Assembly: GCA_964639275.1 (NCBI GenBank)
Contig: CAZXCQ010000058.1
Location: forward strand, 1-25,355
Length of the DNA: 25,355 nucleotides
Direction: 5' to 3'
DNA from: CAZXCQ01 sp964639275
GTDB lineage: Bacteria; Desulfobacterota; DSM-4660; Desulfatiglandales; Desulfatiglandaceae
Part shown: positions 14,425 to 22,548 of the stretch, piece after piece
Numbering within the stretch: the first letter of the stretch is position 1
Layout of the letters: each line of letters starts with the position of its first letter
The notes under the pieces: model-generated
The model's input: the letters and a program-made list of their open reading frames with translations, nothing else
Databases searched by the model: none
Told to the model about the DNA's origin: nothing
Translations under genes and position numbers: made by a program

Positions 14425-16419
14425 ATGCAGTTCAAAAAAATGTTTGAACCCGGTCTGGTTAATAAGATGTCTGTCAAAAACCGTCTTGTTTTGCCACCGA
14501 TCACAACAAACTTTGCCACCGAAAACGGGGCGGTAAGCGATCAGATGATCGCCTACTACGTAGAAAGGGCCAAAGGGGGAGTTGGAACAATTATCGTCGA
14601 AAACGCCCAAATCGACTACCCGGTCGGTAAAAACGTGACGTTACAGTCCAGGATCGACGATGACAAGTTTATCGGGGGTTTTTTCGAGCTGACCGAAGCG
14701 ATTAAGGTTCACGGAACGCGCGCCATTTTGCAGATCCAGCACTCGGGAAGGGAAACCACGTGGGCAATCACGGAGGGAAACCAGCCCGTTGCCCCTTCAC
14801 CGGTCCCTTGCGGCTTCTTAAAGGTGCAGCCAAGGGAGTTGACGATCCTCGAAATCGAGATACTCATAGAAAAATTCGCCGAAGCAGCGGATCGGGCCAA
14901 ACGCGCAGGTTTTGACGGGGTTGAAGTCCATGGGGCCCACGGGTATCTCATTGCACAGTTTATGGATGCCTATACCAACCGCCGTGTTGACGAATACGGC
15001 GGGACCTTTGAAAAAAGGATGCGATTTCCCCTGGCGATTGTTCGGCGCATAAGAGAAAAGGTCGGAAGGGACTACCCTGTCTATTTTCGATTTTGCGCTG
15101 ATGAGTTTGCAGAAGGGGCGAGAAAGATTGACGAATCGATTCGGATCGCCCAGTTTATGGAGCAAGAGGCCGGGGTGGATTATCTGGATGTCTCGGTAGG
15201 CATCTATGAATCACGATGGGCCATAACCCCTCCCATGGCCTTTGCCCAGGGATGCATGTATGATCTGGCAGCAAAAATTAAGGACTCGGTCAAGATCCCG
15301 GTACAGGCAGTCGGAAAAATCCGAACACCCGAGATGGCCGAGGAGGTTCTCGAACAGGGCAAGGCCGATTTTGTTGCAATCGGTCGGACCCTCGTTGCCG
15401 ACCCTTACTGGCCGAAAAAGGTCAAGGAAGGGAAGATAAAAGAGATCAGAAGGTGTATCTCGGATCTGGAAGGATGCCTCGGTCATCATGTCTTCCCTGG
15501 CCTTCGGATGCGATGCACGGTAAATCCGGATGTCGGTCGCGAAAGAAGTTTTGCCAGGATAGAACCCGCCCCCCAGGGCAAACGGGTCATGATCGTGGGT
15601 GGCGGACCGGCAGGAATGGAGGCAGCGCGGGTCGCCAAACTGAGAGGACACTTTGTAACCCTTTATGAAAAGGAAAAGGAATTGGGTGGTCTCCTCGATG
15701 TCGCAGCCGCGGCGCCCTATAAGGACGAAAACCTGTGGATCAAGGAATACTATGTTGAACAGATGCGCATCCTCGATATACAGATCCATCTCGGGAAGGC
15801 CGTCACAGCGGAGACAATCCGTGAAGAGAAGCCCGACGCGGTCATTCTGGCAAACGGGGCAAGCTGGTCTCTCCCGGACCTCCCCGGTAGCGAGAATAAC
15901 CGGATCGCCACCTCACAGGATGTCTTGCAAAAAAGGGTGGAGATCCCTGAAGAGGTCATCGTTGTCCGTGGAGCCAGCGAGGGATGCGAGGTTGCCGAGT
16001 TCCTGCTGGAGATGGGAAAGACTGTGAGTATTGTTGAAAAACGAGGGGAGCTGGCCTACGATCTTGAGGTCATGAGTGGAGAGCTGCTGATCAAACGCAT
16101 CCAGAACAGGATGGAAGATTGGTTGACGCCCCTGCTAAAAAAGCCCTTGGATCCGAAAAGACCTGCTGTTCAAGTTCTGTTAAATACGGTGATCGACTCG
16201 ATCACGTCCGAGGGGGCGATAGTGGTCAACAACAAGATGGAAAAGCGCCTTGTCAACGGCAAACTGATCATCTTTACAATGGCGCGGGAACCAAATGAGG
16301 GACTCTTCAGAGAGGCGGAAAAGATTGTGCCCGAGGTTTATGCCATCGGCGACTGTGTCAAACCGGGAACGATCGGCGACGCTCTTTATCAGGGCGCTTA
16401 TGTGGCAAGAGCAATTTAG
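14425..16419 (+). CDS. OYE-family Fe-S flavoprotein (2,4-dienoyl-CoA reductase-like) with lost Fe-S cysteine and NAD(P)H motif (OYE1)
   Basis: This 664-residue protein has three parts: an FMN TIM barrel (1-335; QHSGRETT at 105-112, HGAHGYL with His169, His172, Tyr174), an Fe-S hinge, and an FAD plus pyridine-nucleotide domain (386-664; FAD loop VGGGPAGMEAAR intact). Relatives reduce C=C bonds conjugated to CoA esters or ketones (2,4-dienoyl-CoA reductase, BaiCD/BaiH, 2-naphthoyl-CoA reductase). The hinge normally reads CxxCxxxC-x11/12-C; here Cys344, Asp347 (codon GAT), Cys351, Cys364, so one ligand is Asp. The second nucleotide loop, GxGxxG in relatives, is RGASEG (Arg515, Ala517). It may therefore take electrons from the neighbouring ferredoxin rather than NAD(P)H (inference). 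GGGAGGG lies about 11 bp before ATG. Confidence 0.88.
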   Translation: MQFKKMFEPGLVNKMSVKNRLVLPPITTNFATENGAVSDQMIAYYVERAKGGVGTIIVENAQIDYPVGKNVTLQSRIDDDKFIGGFFELTEAIKVHGTRAILQIQHSGRETTWAITEGNQPVAPSPVPCGFLKVQPRELTILEIEILIEKFAEAADRAKRAGFDGVEVHGAHGYLIAQFMDAYTNRRVDEYGGTFEKRMRFPLAIVRRIREKVGRDYPVYFRFCADEFAEGARKIDESIRIAQFMEQEAGVDYLDVSVGIYESRWAITPPMAFAQGCMYDLAAKIKDSVKIPVQAVGKIRTPEMAEEVLEQGKADFVAIGRTLVADPYWPKKVKEGKIKEIRRCISDLEGCLGHHVFPGLRMRCTVNPDVGRERSFARIEPAPQGKRVMIVGGGPAGMEAARVAKLRGHFVTLYEKEKELGGLLDVAAAAPYKDENLWIKEYYVEQMRILDIQIHLGKAVTAETIREEKPDAVILANGASWSLPDLPGSENNRIATSQDVLQKRVEIPEEVIVVRGASEGCEVAEFLLEMGKTVSIVEKRGELAYDLEVMSGELLIKRIQNRMEDWLTPLLKKPLDPKRPAVQVLLNTVIDSITSEGAIVVNNKMEKRLVNGKLIIFTMAREPNEGLFREAEKIVPEVYAIGDCVKPGTIGDALYQGAYVARAI

Positions 16420-16472
16420 AATTCCATATGCTGTAGCAAGACATAAAGATCAAAGAGGAGGTATATAACAAA

Positions 16473-16994
16473 ATGAATCAGGTCCTTGTGGTTGACCCCT
16501 TGAAGTGCTCAGGGTGCCGAACCTGTGAATCGGCCTGCTCTCTCATACATTTCGGAGAATCCGGGCCGAGCAAGTCCGTCATCCGGGTGATAGCCTTTAA
16601 ACACGATGCCTTCTATTACCCCCACGTCTGCCATCAGTGCAAGACACTTTATTGCGGAGAGGCCTGCCCGGTGGATGCCCTGGAAAGGAATCCTGAGACC
16701 GGGGTTGTGGAACTGGATAAAGAAGAATGCATCGGATGCAAACTCTGTCTGGAGGCGTGCCCCTTTGGCGCCATAACAATGACGGATGATGGTCTGGCTG
16801 CAAAGTGTGATCTCTGCGGGGGAGATCCGGAATGTGTCAAATTCTGTGACTACCATGCCATACGCCTGGGGGACGCAGACGAAATCAGCCAAATCAAGCG
16901 ATTATCCGAGGCCGAAGGTGTACGAAAGGCCATTGGGAATCAACCGAGAAAACTATTTGATATGCAAAAGCTATCCAGTTACGGGCTGGAATAG
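16473..16994 (+). CDS. Four-cluster 4Fe-4S ferredoxin subunit between OYE1 and AOR2
   Basis: The protein has 173 residues. Four cluster motifs are visible: Cys12/15/18/22 (CSGCRTCESAC), CHQCKTLYCGEAC, CIGCKLCLEAC and CDLCGGDPECVKFC, sixteen cysteines in all. It has the same build as the AOR1 partner but carries a C-terminal tail of about 40 residues with no cysteine. The start has GAGGAGG about 10 bp upstream. It is probably the electron-transfer subunit for AOR2, 40 bp downstream, and is placed to exchange electrons with OYE1. This resembles AorA-AorB pairs and BamC-BamB pairs in layout, without proving either function. Confidence 0.9.
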   Translation: MNQVLVVDPLKCSGCRTCESACSLIHFGESGPSKSVIRVIAFKHDAFYYPHVCHQCKTLYCGEACPVDALERNPETGVVELDKEECIGCKLCLEACPFGAITMTDDGLAAKCDLCGGDPECVKFCDYHAIRLGDADEISQIKRLSEAEGVRKAIGNQPRKLFDMQKLSSYGLE

Positions 16995-17034
16995 CGTCCT
17001 GCGTAAAAGGGGACAGATACCAGGGGAGGTAATG

Positions 17035-18915
17035 ATGATGCCAGGTGGTTATGTCGGGAGATTACTGAGGGTAGACTTATCCAAAGGGAAAATCACGGAG
17101 GAACCCCTCCCTGATGAAAGTATCCTGAGAAAGTTCATCGGCGGGACAGGGCTCGGGGCAAGGCTGCTATACGAAGAAGTGGACAAAAAAACCAAACCCC
17201 TGGATCCGGAGAACCGGCTGATCTTTATGACCGGCCCTCTGACAGGAACCACGGTGCCATCTTCGAGTAATGCCACGCTCGTTACCCTCAACGCCGAATC
17301 GGAGCAGATGATCGGCACGGCCCATTCTCACGGGTTCTGGGGGGCATTATTGAAGTTCGCCGGATATGACGGGGTCATTATCCAGGGAAAGGCCAGGCGG
17401 CCCGTATACCTCTCAATCAGTAATGGGGGTGCGGAAATTCGGGATGCTGCAGAGTTCTGGGGAAAGGATACCCATGAGACAGAAGACCTCGTGAAAGAGG
17501 ATCTCGAAAATCCAGATGCGAGTGTGGGAGCAATAGGACCCGCCGGTGAGAATCAGGTCTTTGGGGCATTCATCGAGAATGATTATCATCATTCCTGGGC
17601 AAAGGGGGGGGGCGGAAGGATCATGGGGTCAAAAAACCTCAAGGCGGTGGCGGTTTACGGCACAGGGACAATTCCCATCGCTGATCCAAGGACCTTTCTC
17701 GATGCGAGTCGAAAGTGGAGAGCCAAGATATTTGATTCACCCAGCATCGGGAACTCGATGGCCAGGGCGGGAATCCTTTTTGGTTACAAATACATCGAGT
17801 CTCAAAATATCCTGGCCAATCGAAATTTCAGTCAATCCACCTTTCCCGAGTATGCAGAGAATATCGATCGCGTAAAGAGCGAATTCAAGGTGGAGCCCAC
17901 TTCCTGTTGGGCGTGTCCCATTTCCTGCAGCTACCGTGCCCTGGTCACCACCGGTCCAAAAAAGGGATTCCTGGCGACGCTTTCCGGGGGCGGAGAAAAT
18001 ACCGAGGCCGCCGCTGCGAATGTGGGTATAACAGAGCCCGGTTGGATTGTTTATATGACCGACCTCTATGACAGGTTGGGGATGGATTCCGGCGCAATGG
18101 GCCTGTCTCTCGGTCTTGCCTTTGAGCTCTACGAAAGAGGCATTATCACAAAAAAAGATACAGACGGGCTGGAATTGACGTGGGGGAATGCAGAGGCGGC
18201 TGAAGCCCTGCTCAGAAAAGCGGTCAATCGTGAAGGATTCGGGGCCGTCTTGGCCGATGGCCCCAAAAAGGCCGCGCAGAAGATCGGCAGAGGCGCCGAG
18301 GAATATGCCATACATCTCAAAGGAGGCGGACTCAATTATCACGACTGGCGGGCCGCTTGGAGCGTCATGCTCGGACAAATCCTGGCGGGCGCCGGCGGGC
18401 GATGGGAAGGGTATGGCGTGGACGTGTGGGCGGTTGAACCGGATATCGGGTTTACCAAATATCACGAGCCCCACACGGTTAACGGGAAGGCCGAAGCCGT
18501 CAAGAAAACGCAGTGCAAAAAGCTCTGGGAAGACTCCATCGGGATCTGCTGGATCGCGGCATGGGGCTGTCCGGGTGCGCTGGGCTGGGCGGCCGAGACT
18601 GTCGGCGCAGCCACTGGATGGAAGGATTTCACAACCGACGAGGCCTTAACAATGGGAGAGCGTGTGGTCAATTTGCAGAGGACCTTTAACCTGCGCCAGG
18701 GTTTTGAGCCCAGAAGGGACTTAGAAGATATCGGCCGCCGGCTGCTGGAAGCACCCCCCGACGGTGTTGCAAAGGGTAAGCCTCTTGGGCCACATCTCGA
18801 GACCATGATCAGAGACTATTACAGCCTCATGGGATGGAGTGAGAAGACAGGAAAGCCCCTGTCAAAAACAATGGAGAAAATAGGGTTGGCCGATTTTGCC
18901 AAAGACATCCGGTGA
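17035..18915 (+). CDS. Divergent tungsten AOR-family oxidoreductase (AOR2)
   Basis: Three ATGs in a row (17032, 17035, 17038) follow GGGGAGG; spacing favours the second or third, giving about 626 residues. Family features are present: YVGRLLRVDLSKGK, GGTGLGARLLYEEV, LKFAGYDGVIIQGKA, and cluster ligands Cys291, Cys294, Cys298 (CWACPISC) and Cys505 (DSIGIC). Glu321 fits the conserved Glu near tungsten. It departs from ordinary AORs where the usual YDPR and GAxH segments lie: here YHDWRAAW (435-442) and AGAGGRWEGYG, with no histidine. The SGG of the pterin region is SHG. It may not be a simple aldehyde oxidase and could be a reductase of BamB-like type, but that is not shown. Flanked by ferredoxin and OYE2. 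Confidence 0.88.
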   Translation: MMPGGYVGRLLRVDLSKGKITEEPLPDESILRKFIGGTGLGARLLYEEVDKKTKPLDPENRLIFMTGPLTGTTVPSSSNATLVTLNAESEQMIGTAHSHGFWGALLKFAGYDGVIIQGKARRPVYLSISNGGAEIRDAAEFWGKDTHETEDLVKEDLENPDASVGAIGPAGENQVFGAFIENDYHHSWAKGGGGRIMGSKNLKAVAVYGTGTIPIADPRTFLDASRKWRAKIFDSPSIGNSMARAGILFGYKYIESQNILANRNFSQSTFPEYAENIDRVKSEFKVEPTSCWACPISCSYRALVTTGPKKGFLATLSGGGENTEAAAANVGITEPGWIVYMTDLYDRLGMDSGAMGLSLGLAFELYERGIITKKDTDGLELTWGNAEAAEALLRKAVNREGFGAVLADGPKKAAQKIGRGAEEYAIHLKGGGLNYHDWRAAWSVMLGQILAGAGGRWEGYGVDVWAVEPDIGFTKYHEPHTVNGKAEAVKKTQCKKLWEDSIGICWIAAWGCPGALGWAAETVGAATGWKDFTTDEALTMGERVVNLQRTFNLRQGFEPRRDLEDIGRRLLEAPPDGVAKGKPLGPHLETMIRDYYSLMGWSEKTGKPLSKTMEKIGLADFAKDIR

Positions 18916-18943
18916 TCCGGTTTTCTGAAGAGGGGAATCATAA

Positions 18944-20887
18944 ATGTCTGAGCAATTTAGATTTCTATTTGAGCCGGGCCAGATTGCTAACATGATATTG
19001 AAAAACCGCGTGGCCATGCCGCCGATGGAGCGATGCTATGCAAACGAAGATGGCTCTGTTACGCAAAGGTATATCGATTATCTGGTGGAAAGGGCCAAGG
19101 GCGGCGTCTCGCTGATCTTTGTTGAGTCAACTTACGTGGACCCGGCAGGCCGGGGAAGACGTTTCCAGCTCGGGATCTACCACGACAGACTTCTCCCCGG
19201 TCTGAGGCGTATGGCCGAGGCGGTCCACGCCCATGGCGCAAAGATTGCGATCGAGATCCACCATGCAGGTCGGGAGACCACGGCCACAGTGACCGGACAA
19301 CAACCTGTGGCGCCCTCCCCTGTCCCCTGTTTGCCATCGGGCGGGGACATCCCACGAGAACTCACCTCAGGGGAAATATCCGAACTGCTCACGAAATATG
19401 GGGAAGCGGCGAGACGGGTGAAACAAGCCGGGTTCGATATGGTTGAAATCCATGGGGCCCATGGTTATTTGGTTAACCAGTTCCTTTCCCCGTGGAGCAA
19501 CAAGAGAACGGATCACTATGGTGGCAGCCTGGAGAACCGGATGCGATTTCCACTGGAGGTCCTCAAGAGGGTTCGCGATGCCGTCGGGCCTGACTTTCCG
19601 ATCGACTATCGCATGAGTGCAGACGAGTTTATCGATGGGGGTTTAACTCTTGACGAGACGCTTTATTTCGCCGAGCAACTGGAAAAGGGTGGCGTTGACG
19701 CCATTCACGTTTCGGCCGGCATATATGAATCTGCTGAAATGATCACACAGCCCATGGACATACCGCCGGGATGTCTGGAACACCTTTCTTCAGAAATGAA
19801 AAAGACGGTCTCGGTTCCAATCATCGCCGTGGGCAGGATTAATGACCCTATTTTGGCTGAAAAGATTCTTGAGCGGGGGAATGCGGATTTTATCTCAATG
19901 GGAAGGGCGCTCCACATTGACCCACAGTGTCTTGTCAAGGCCCAACAGGGCAGGTTTGAAGAGATCCGCCGATGTTTTGCGTGCAATCAGGGATGCCTCG
20001 ATGAGATGTTGGCCAATAGACCATCGACATGTACGCTTAATCCGGAAGCAGGTCGTGAAAGGGAGATGAGGCTGAGACCTTCAAAAACAAGCAAACGGGT
20101 GCTGGTCGTCGGTGGTGGGCCAGCCGGCATGGAAGCGGCTCGCGTCTGCGCCCTAAGGGGGCATCGCGTTTCCCTCCATGAAAGGAACAGCGAACTGGGG
20201 GGACAAATCCTGATCGCCTCAAAACCTCCCCGCCGGAGTGAGTTCCAGGAGGTCGCCAGATATCTCTCCTATCAGATCAACAAATTAGGGGTGGACATTC
20301 ACCTGAACAGTCATGTGGATTTACAAATGGTTCTTGCATTGAAACCGGAAGTGGTGATCGTTGCTACGGGTGCTCAACCCATCATTCCCCGGCTCCCAGG
20401 GATAGAACACCCCATGGTCTGCACCGCCTGGGACGTCCTCCTGGGCAAGACATACCCAGCGGGAAAGACCGTGGTCTTGGGTGGCGGGCAGACGGGGTGT
20501 GAGGTGGCGGAATTTCTTGCCTCAAGGGGGGTTGAGATTACCCTGGTTGTCCCTGATGCCGTGCTCGCTGAGGACCTTCAAGGTACTTCACGAGGTACCA
20601 TTCTTTTCAGGGAACTGGAAGAGAGAGGTGTCGATACGCTAATCAAGACCAATATTGAAAGCATTTTGGATGGAGAGGTGATCATCCAAAATGGGGGCAG
20701 AACGGAAAGGCTGACGGGGGTGGACGCCATTGTCATCGCACAGGGGCGCAGGTCAGAAAACGCCCTGTTTGAGCAACTCCTGGCCGATTCAGAGGGTTTA
20801 GTTGTTTATTCCATCGGGGATTGTGTCACGCCCAGAAAATCGATCGATGCCATTGCCGAGGCCTCACATCTCGGCCGATGGATCTGA
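18944..20887 (+). CDS. OYE-family NADH:flavin oxidoreductase / 2,4-dienoyl-CoA reductase-like protein (OYE2)
   Basis: This 647-residue protein has the same three-part build as OYE1, with every motif intact. The FMN barrel has HHAGRETT (106-113) and HGAHGYLVNQFLSPWSNKR (His170, His173, Tyr175). The Fe-S hinge has Cys344, Cys347, Cys351, Cys363. The FAD loop is VGGGPAGMEAAR and the NAD(P)H loop is LGGGQTGCEVAEF. The SAGIYES segment replaces the WHEAR segment of E. coli 2,4-dienoyl-CoA reductase, as in BaiCD-like members, so the physiological substrate is probably not a plain dienoyl-CoA. It reduces or desaturates an enoyl/enone substrate with NAD(P)H. It lies 28 bp after AOR2 in the same operon. 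Confidence 0.92.
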   Translation: MSEQFRFLFEPGQIANMILKNRVAMPPMERCYANEDGSVTQRYIDYLVERAKGGVSLIFVESTYVDPAGRGRRFQLGIYHDRLLPGLRRMAEAVHAHGAKIAIEIHHAGRETTATVTGQQPVAPSPVPCLPSGGDIPRELTSGEISELLTKYGEAARRVKQAGFDMVEIHGAHGYLVNQFLSPWSNKRTDHYGGSLENRMRFPLEVLKRVRDAVGPDFPIDYRMSADEFIDGGLTLDETLYFAEQLEKGGVDAIHVSAGIYESAEMITQPMDIPPGCLEHLSSEMKKTVSVPIIAVGRINDPILAEKILERGNADFISMGRALHIDPQCLVKAQQGRFEEIRRCFACNQGCLDEMLANRPSTCTLNPEAGREREMRLRPSKTSKRVLVVGGGPAGMEAARVCALRGHRVSLHERNSELGGQILIASKPPRRSEFQEVARYLSYQINKLGVDIHLNSHVDLQMVLALKPEVVIVATGAQPIIPRLPGIEHPMVCTAWDVLLGKTYPAGKTVVLGGGQTGCEVAEFLASRGVEITLVVPDAVLAEDLQGTSRGTILFRELEERGVDTLIKTNIESILDGEVIIQNGGRTERLTGVDAIVIAQGRRSENALFEQLLADSEGLVVYSIGDCVTPRKSIDAIAEASHLGRWI

Positions 20888-20909
20888 TATGAAATTAGGA
20901 GGTAAGATG

Positions 20910-21356
20910 ATGATTTCGGGAGTTCACCACGCCTGTGTAACTGTATCCAACATGGAAAAATCGTTAAAGTTCTATCGCGACTTACTCGGCATGAAAGAAG
21001 AGATGAATCTCAGATTCGATGCCGATCCGGTGATGATGGACCTCATCGGAACAGAACCAAAGCAACACCTGGTCATGCTCTCGGCCGGAAATGTCTTTGT
21101 TGAGTTGATCCAGTATGTTGAGCCCAAAGGAACACCCGATCCGCGAAGAACCTGTGATTTTGGCACCTCCCACATCTGTTTTCAAGTCGAGGATATCCAG
21201 GAGGCGTATCAGAAAATGGTGGCCAGAGGAATAAACACCTTTCACAAGGCACCTGATTTTATCGATGCCTCGGGTGGACCGCTTGCGGGGTACGGTTATG
21301 TATACTTTCGTGGACCTGACAATGAAATTGTCGAGTTTATGCAGGTACCGTCCTGA
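20910..21356 (+). CDS. VOC-superfamily metalloprotein (glyoxalase/epimerase-like)
   Basis: The protein is about 148 residues. AGGAGG (20897-20902) is best spaced for ATG 20910 or 20907. Paired beta-alpha-beta-beta-beta modules are visible, with candidate metal ligands His (VHHACVTV), Glu (VFVELIQY), His (TSHICFQV) and Glu (EIVEFMQ). It lacks the epimerase signatures seen in mce (GEGIHHIAF, PKSTHGVLxEL), so I do not call it methylmalonyl-CoA epimerase. Isomerase, lyase or epimerase activity on the pathway intermediate is possible. It follows OYE2 by 22 bp and is the last gene before the N gap. Confidence 0.8.
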   Translation: MISGVHHACVTVSNMEKSLKFYRDLLGMKEEMNLRFDADPVMMDLIGTEPKQHLVMLSAGNVFVELIQYVEPKGTPDPRRTCDFGTSHICFQVEDIQEAYQKMVARGINTFHKAPDFIDASGGPLAGYGYVYFRGPDNEIVEFMQVPS

Positions 21357-21361
21357 CCTTT

Positions 21362-21461
21362 NNNNNNNNNNNNNNNNNNNNNNNNNNNNNNNNNNNNNNN
21401 NNNNNNNNNNNNNNNNNNNNNNNNNNNNNNNNNNNNNNNNNNNNNNNNNNNNNNNNNNNNN
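21362..21461. other. Assembly gap (100 N)
   Basis: Exactly 100 Ns, the usual placeholder for a gap of unknown length. The 10-mer GTCCTGACCT is found on both sides (21350-21359 and 21474-21483), so a repeat may have broken the assembly. Sequence or genes between the VOC gene and etfA may be missing, and the join itself is inferred by the assembler. Confidence 0.98.
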
Positions 21462-21484
21462 TTCCTAGAATTTGTCCTGACCTG

Positions 21485-22477
21485 ATGTCCCCATCCAAGA
21501 TATACATCTGGATCATTGCTGAGCAGCGAGACGGTGAAATCACCCGGGACTCCCTTTATCTGTTGGGTGAAGCCAGACGGGTTTTTGATACCATGAAACA
21601 AGAGGGGATTGTTTCTGTCCTCGCTTTTGGGATACCACCGAACCTCCTGACGGAAGTATTTGCTTCCTATGGGGTGGAGACACTCTTTTATTCTGAAAAA
21701 ATCTCCAGTTATGAACCCGATCTCTATGTTTCTGCCATTTGTGACCTTGTCACTCAATACAACCCTCACTATATCCTTCTGGCCGCCACCTCCTTTGGTA
21801 ATGATCTCGGGGCTAGGTTGGCCGCAAAACTCGACGCCGGTTTTGTGTCTGGATGCGTCGATCTGAGGGGTGATCGGTCAGGAAGGCTTTTTTCGGTGAA
21901 ACCGGTTTTCGGAGGAATCCTTTACGCTTCGCTGCTTCTCGAATCAAACTTCCCGAAGATTTTTACGATTACCAGAGAAATATTGGAACCCTGCGACGCA
22001 GCTGCGAATGGACCATCGAACTTTATCGAGGTTCCATTTGTTAGACCTAAAACAAGACAAATCCACTCAGAAGGGATTATAAAAGGTGATCCCAGGACAA
22101 TCGATCTCAGTGATGCGGACGTGATCGTGGTGGCAGGAAAAGGGACCTTAGGGGGACAGGGGTTTCAACTGACCGCTCAACTCGCTGACCTTGTCGGCGG
22201 GTCGCTTGCCTGCACGAGACCGCTGGTGGATAGGGGGATGCTTTCTTACCAAAGACAGATCGGCCAGACAGGCAAGACGGTATCTCCAAAACTGCTAATC
22301 ACCTGTGGTGTCTCGGGTGCGTTCGAGTTTACGGTCGGTATAAAGAGATCTGGCCTGCTAATCGCCATTGACACGGACCCCAAGGCCAGGATCTTCCAGA
22401 TTGCTGATCTGGGCGTAGTTGGAGATGTTCGAGAGGTTCTTCCTGTCTTGATTTCACAGCTCAAGAATCAGGGGTGA
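21485..22477 (+). CDS. etfA: Electron transfer flavoprotein alpha subunit
   Basis: The 330-residue length is typical. The N-terminal domain starts IYIWIIAEQRDGEITRDSL. The C-terminal FAD domain has the family signature: VVAGKGTLGGQGF, RPLVDRGMLSYQRQIGQTGK, SPKLLITCGVSGAFEF, then AIDTDPKARIFQIADLGVVG. It carries electrons from acyl-CoA dehydrogenases to the membrane oxidoreductase encoded next. No ribosome-binding site precedes the ATG and the frame stays open into the N gap, so a longer N-terminus cannot be excluded, although the protein looks complete. Its partner etfB is separated from it by the oxidoreductase gene, whereas the two subunits are usually adjacent. Confidence 0.93.
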   Translation: MSPSKIYIWIIAEQRDGEITRDSLYLLGEARRVFDTMKQEGIVSVLAFGIPPNLLTEVFASYGVETLFYSEKISSYEPDLYVSAICDLVTQYNPHYILLAATSFGNDLGARLAAKLDAGFVSGCVDLRGDRSGRLFSVKPVFGGILYASLLLESNFPKIFTITREILEPCDAAANGPSNFIEVPFVRPKTRQIHSEGIIKGDPRTIDLSDADVIVVAGKGTLGGQGFQLTAQLADLVGGSLACTRPLVDRGMLSYQRQIGQTGKTVSPKLLITCGVSGAFEFTVGIKRSGLLIAIDTDPKARIFQIADLGVVGDVREVLPVLISQLKNQG

Positions 22478-22548
22478 CACTGTGGAGGGAGTTCAGGCCT
22501 TGGACTTGAAAACTCGCCGGGGAGAAGAGGGGTTGAGGGGGGTGCCTG

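Noticed and set aside
16786..17034. Upstream start for AOR2 overlapping the ferredoxin gene
   Set aside because: The extra 80 or so residues are read out of frame through the ferredoxin gene; the GGGGAGG at 17023-17029 and the family start YVGRLLRVDL mark the real beginning.
17035..18915. AOR2 as benzoyl-CoA reductase BamB
   Set aside because: Gene layout is reminiscent, but I cannot confirm BamB-specific residues from memory, and no other Bam genes or ring-opening enzymes are in the window.
14425..20887. OYE1/OYE2 as 2-naphthoyl-CoA reductases
   Set aside because: They share overall architecture with that family, but it is equally shared with dienoyl-CoA reductases and BaiCD; nothing in the sequence singles out naphthoyl-CoA.
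20910..21356. Second methylmalonyl-CoA epimerase
   Set aside because: Metal ligands fit the superfamily, but the epimerase signature segments present in the gene at 112-513 are missing.
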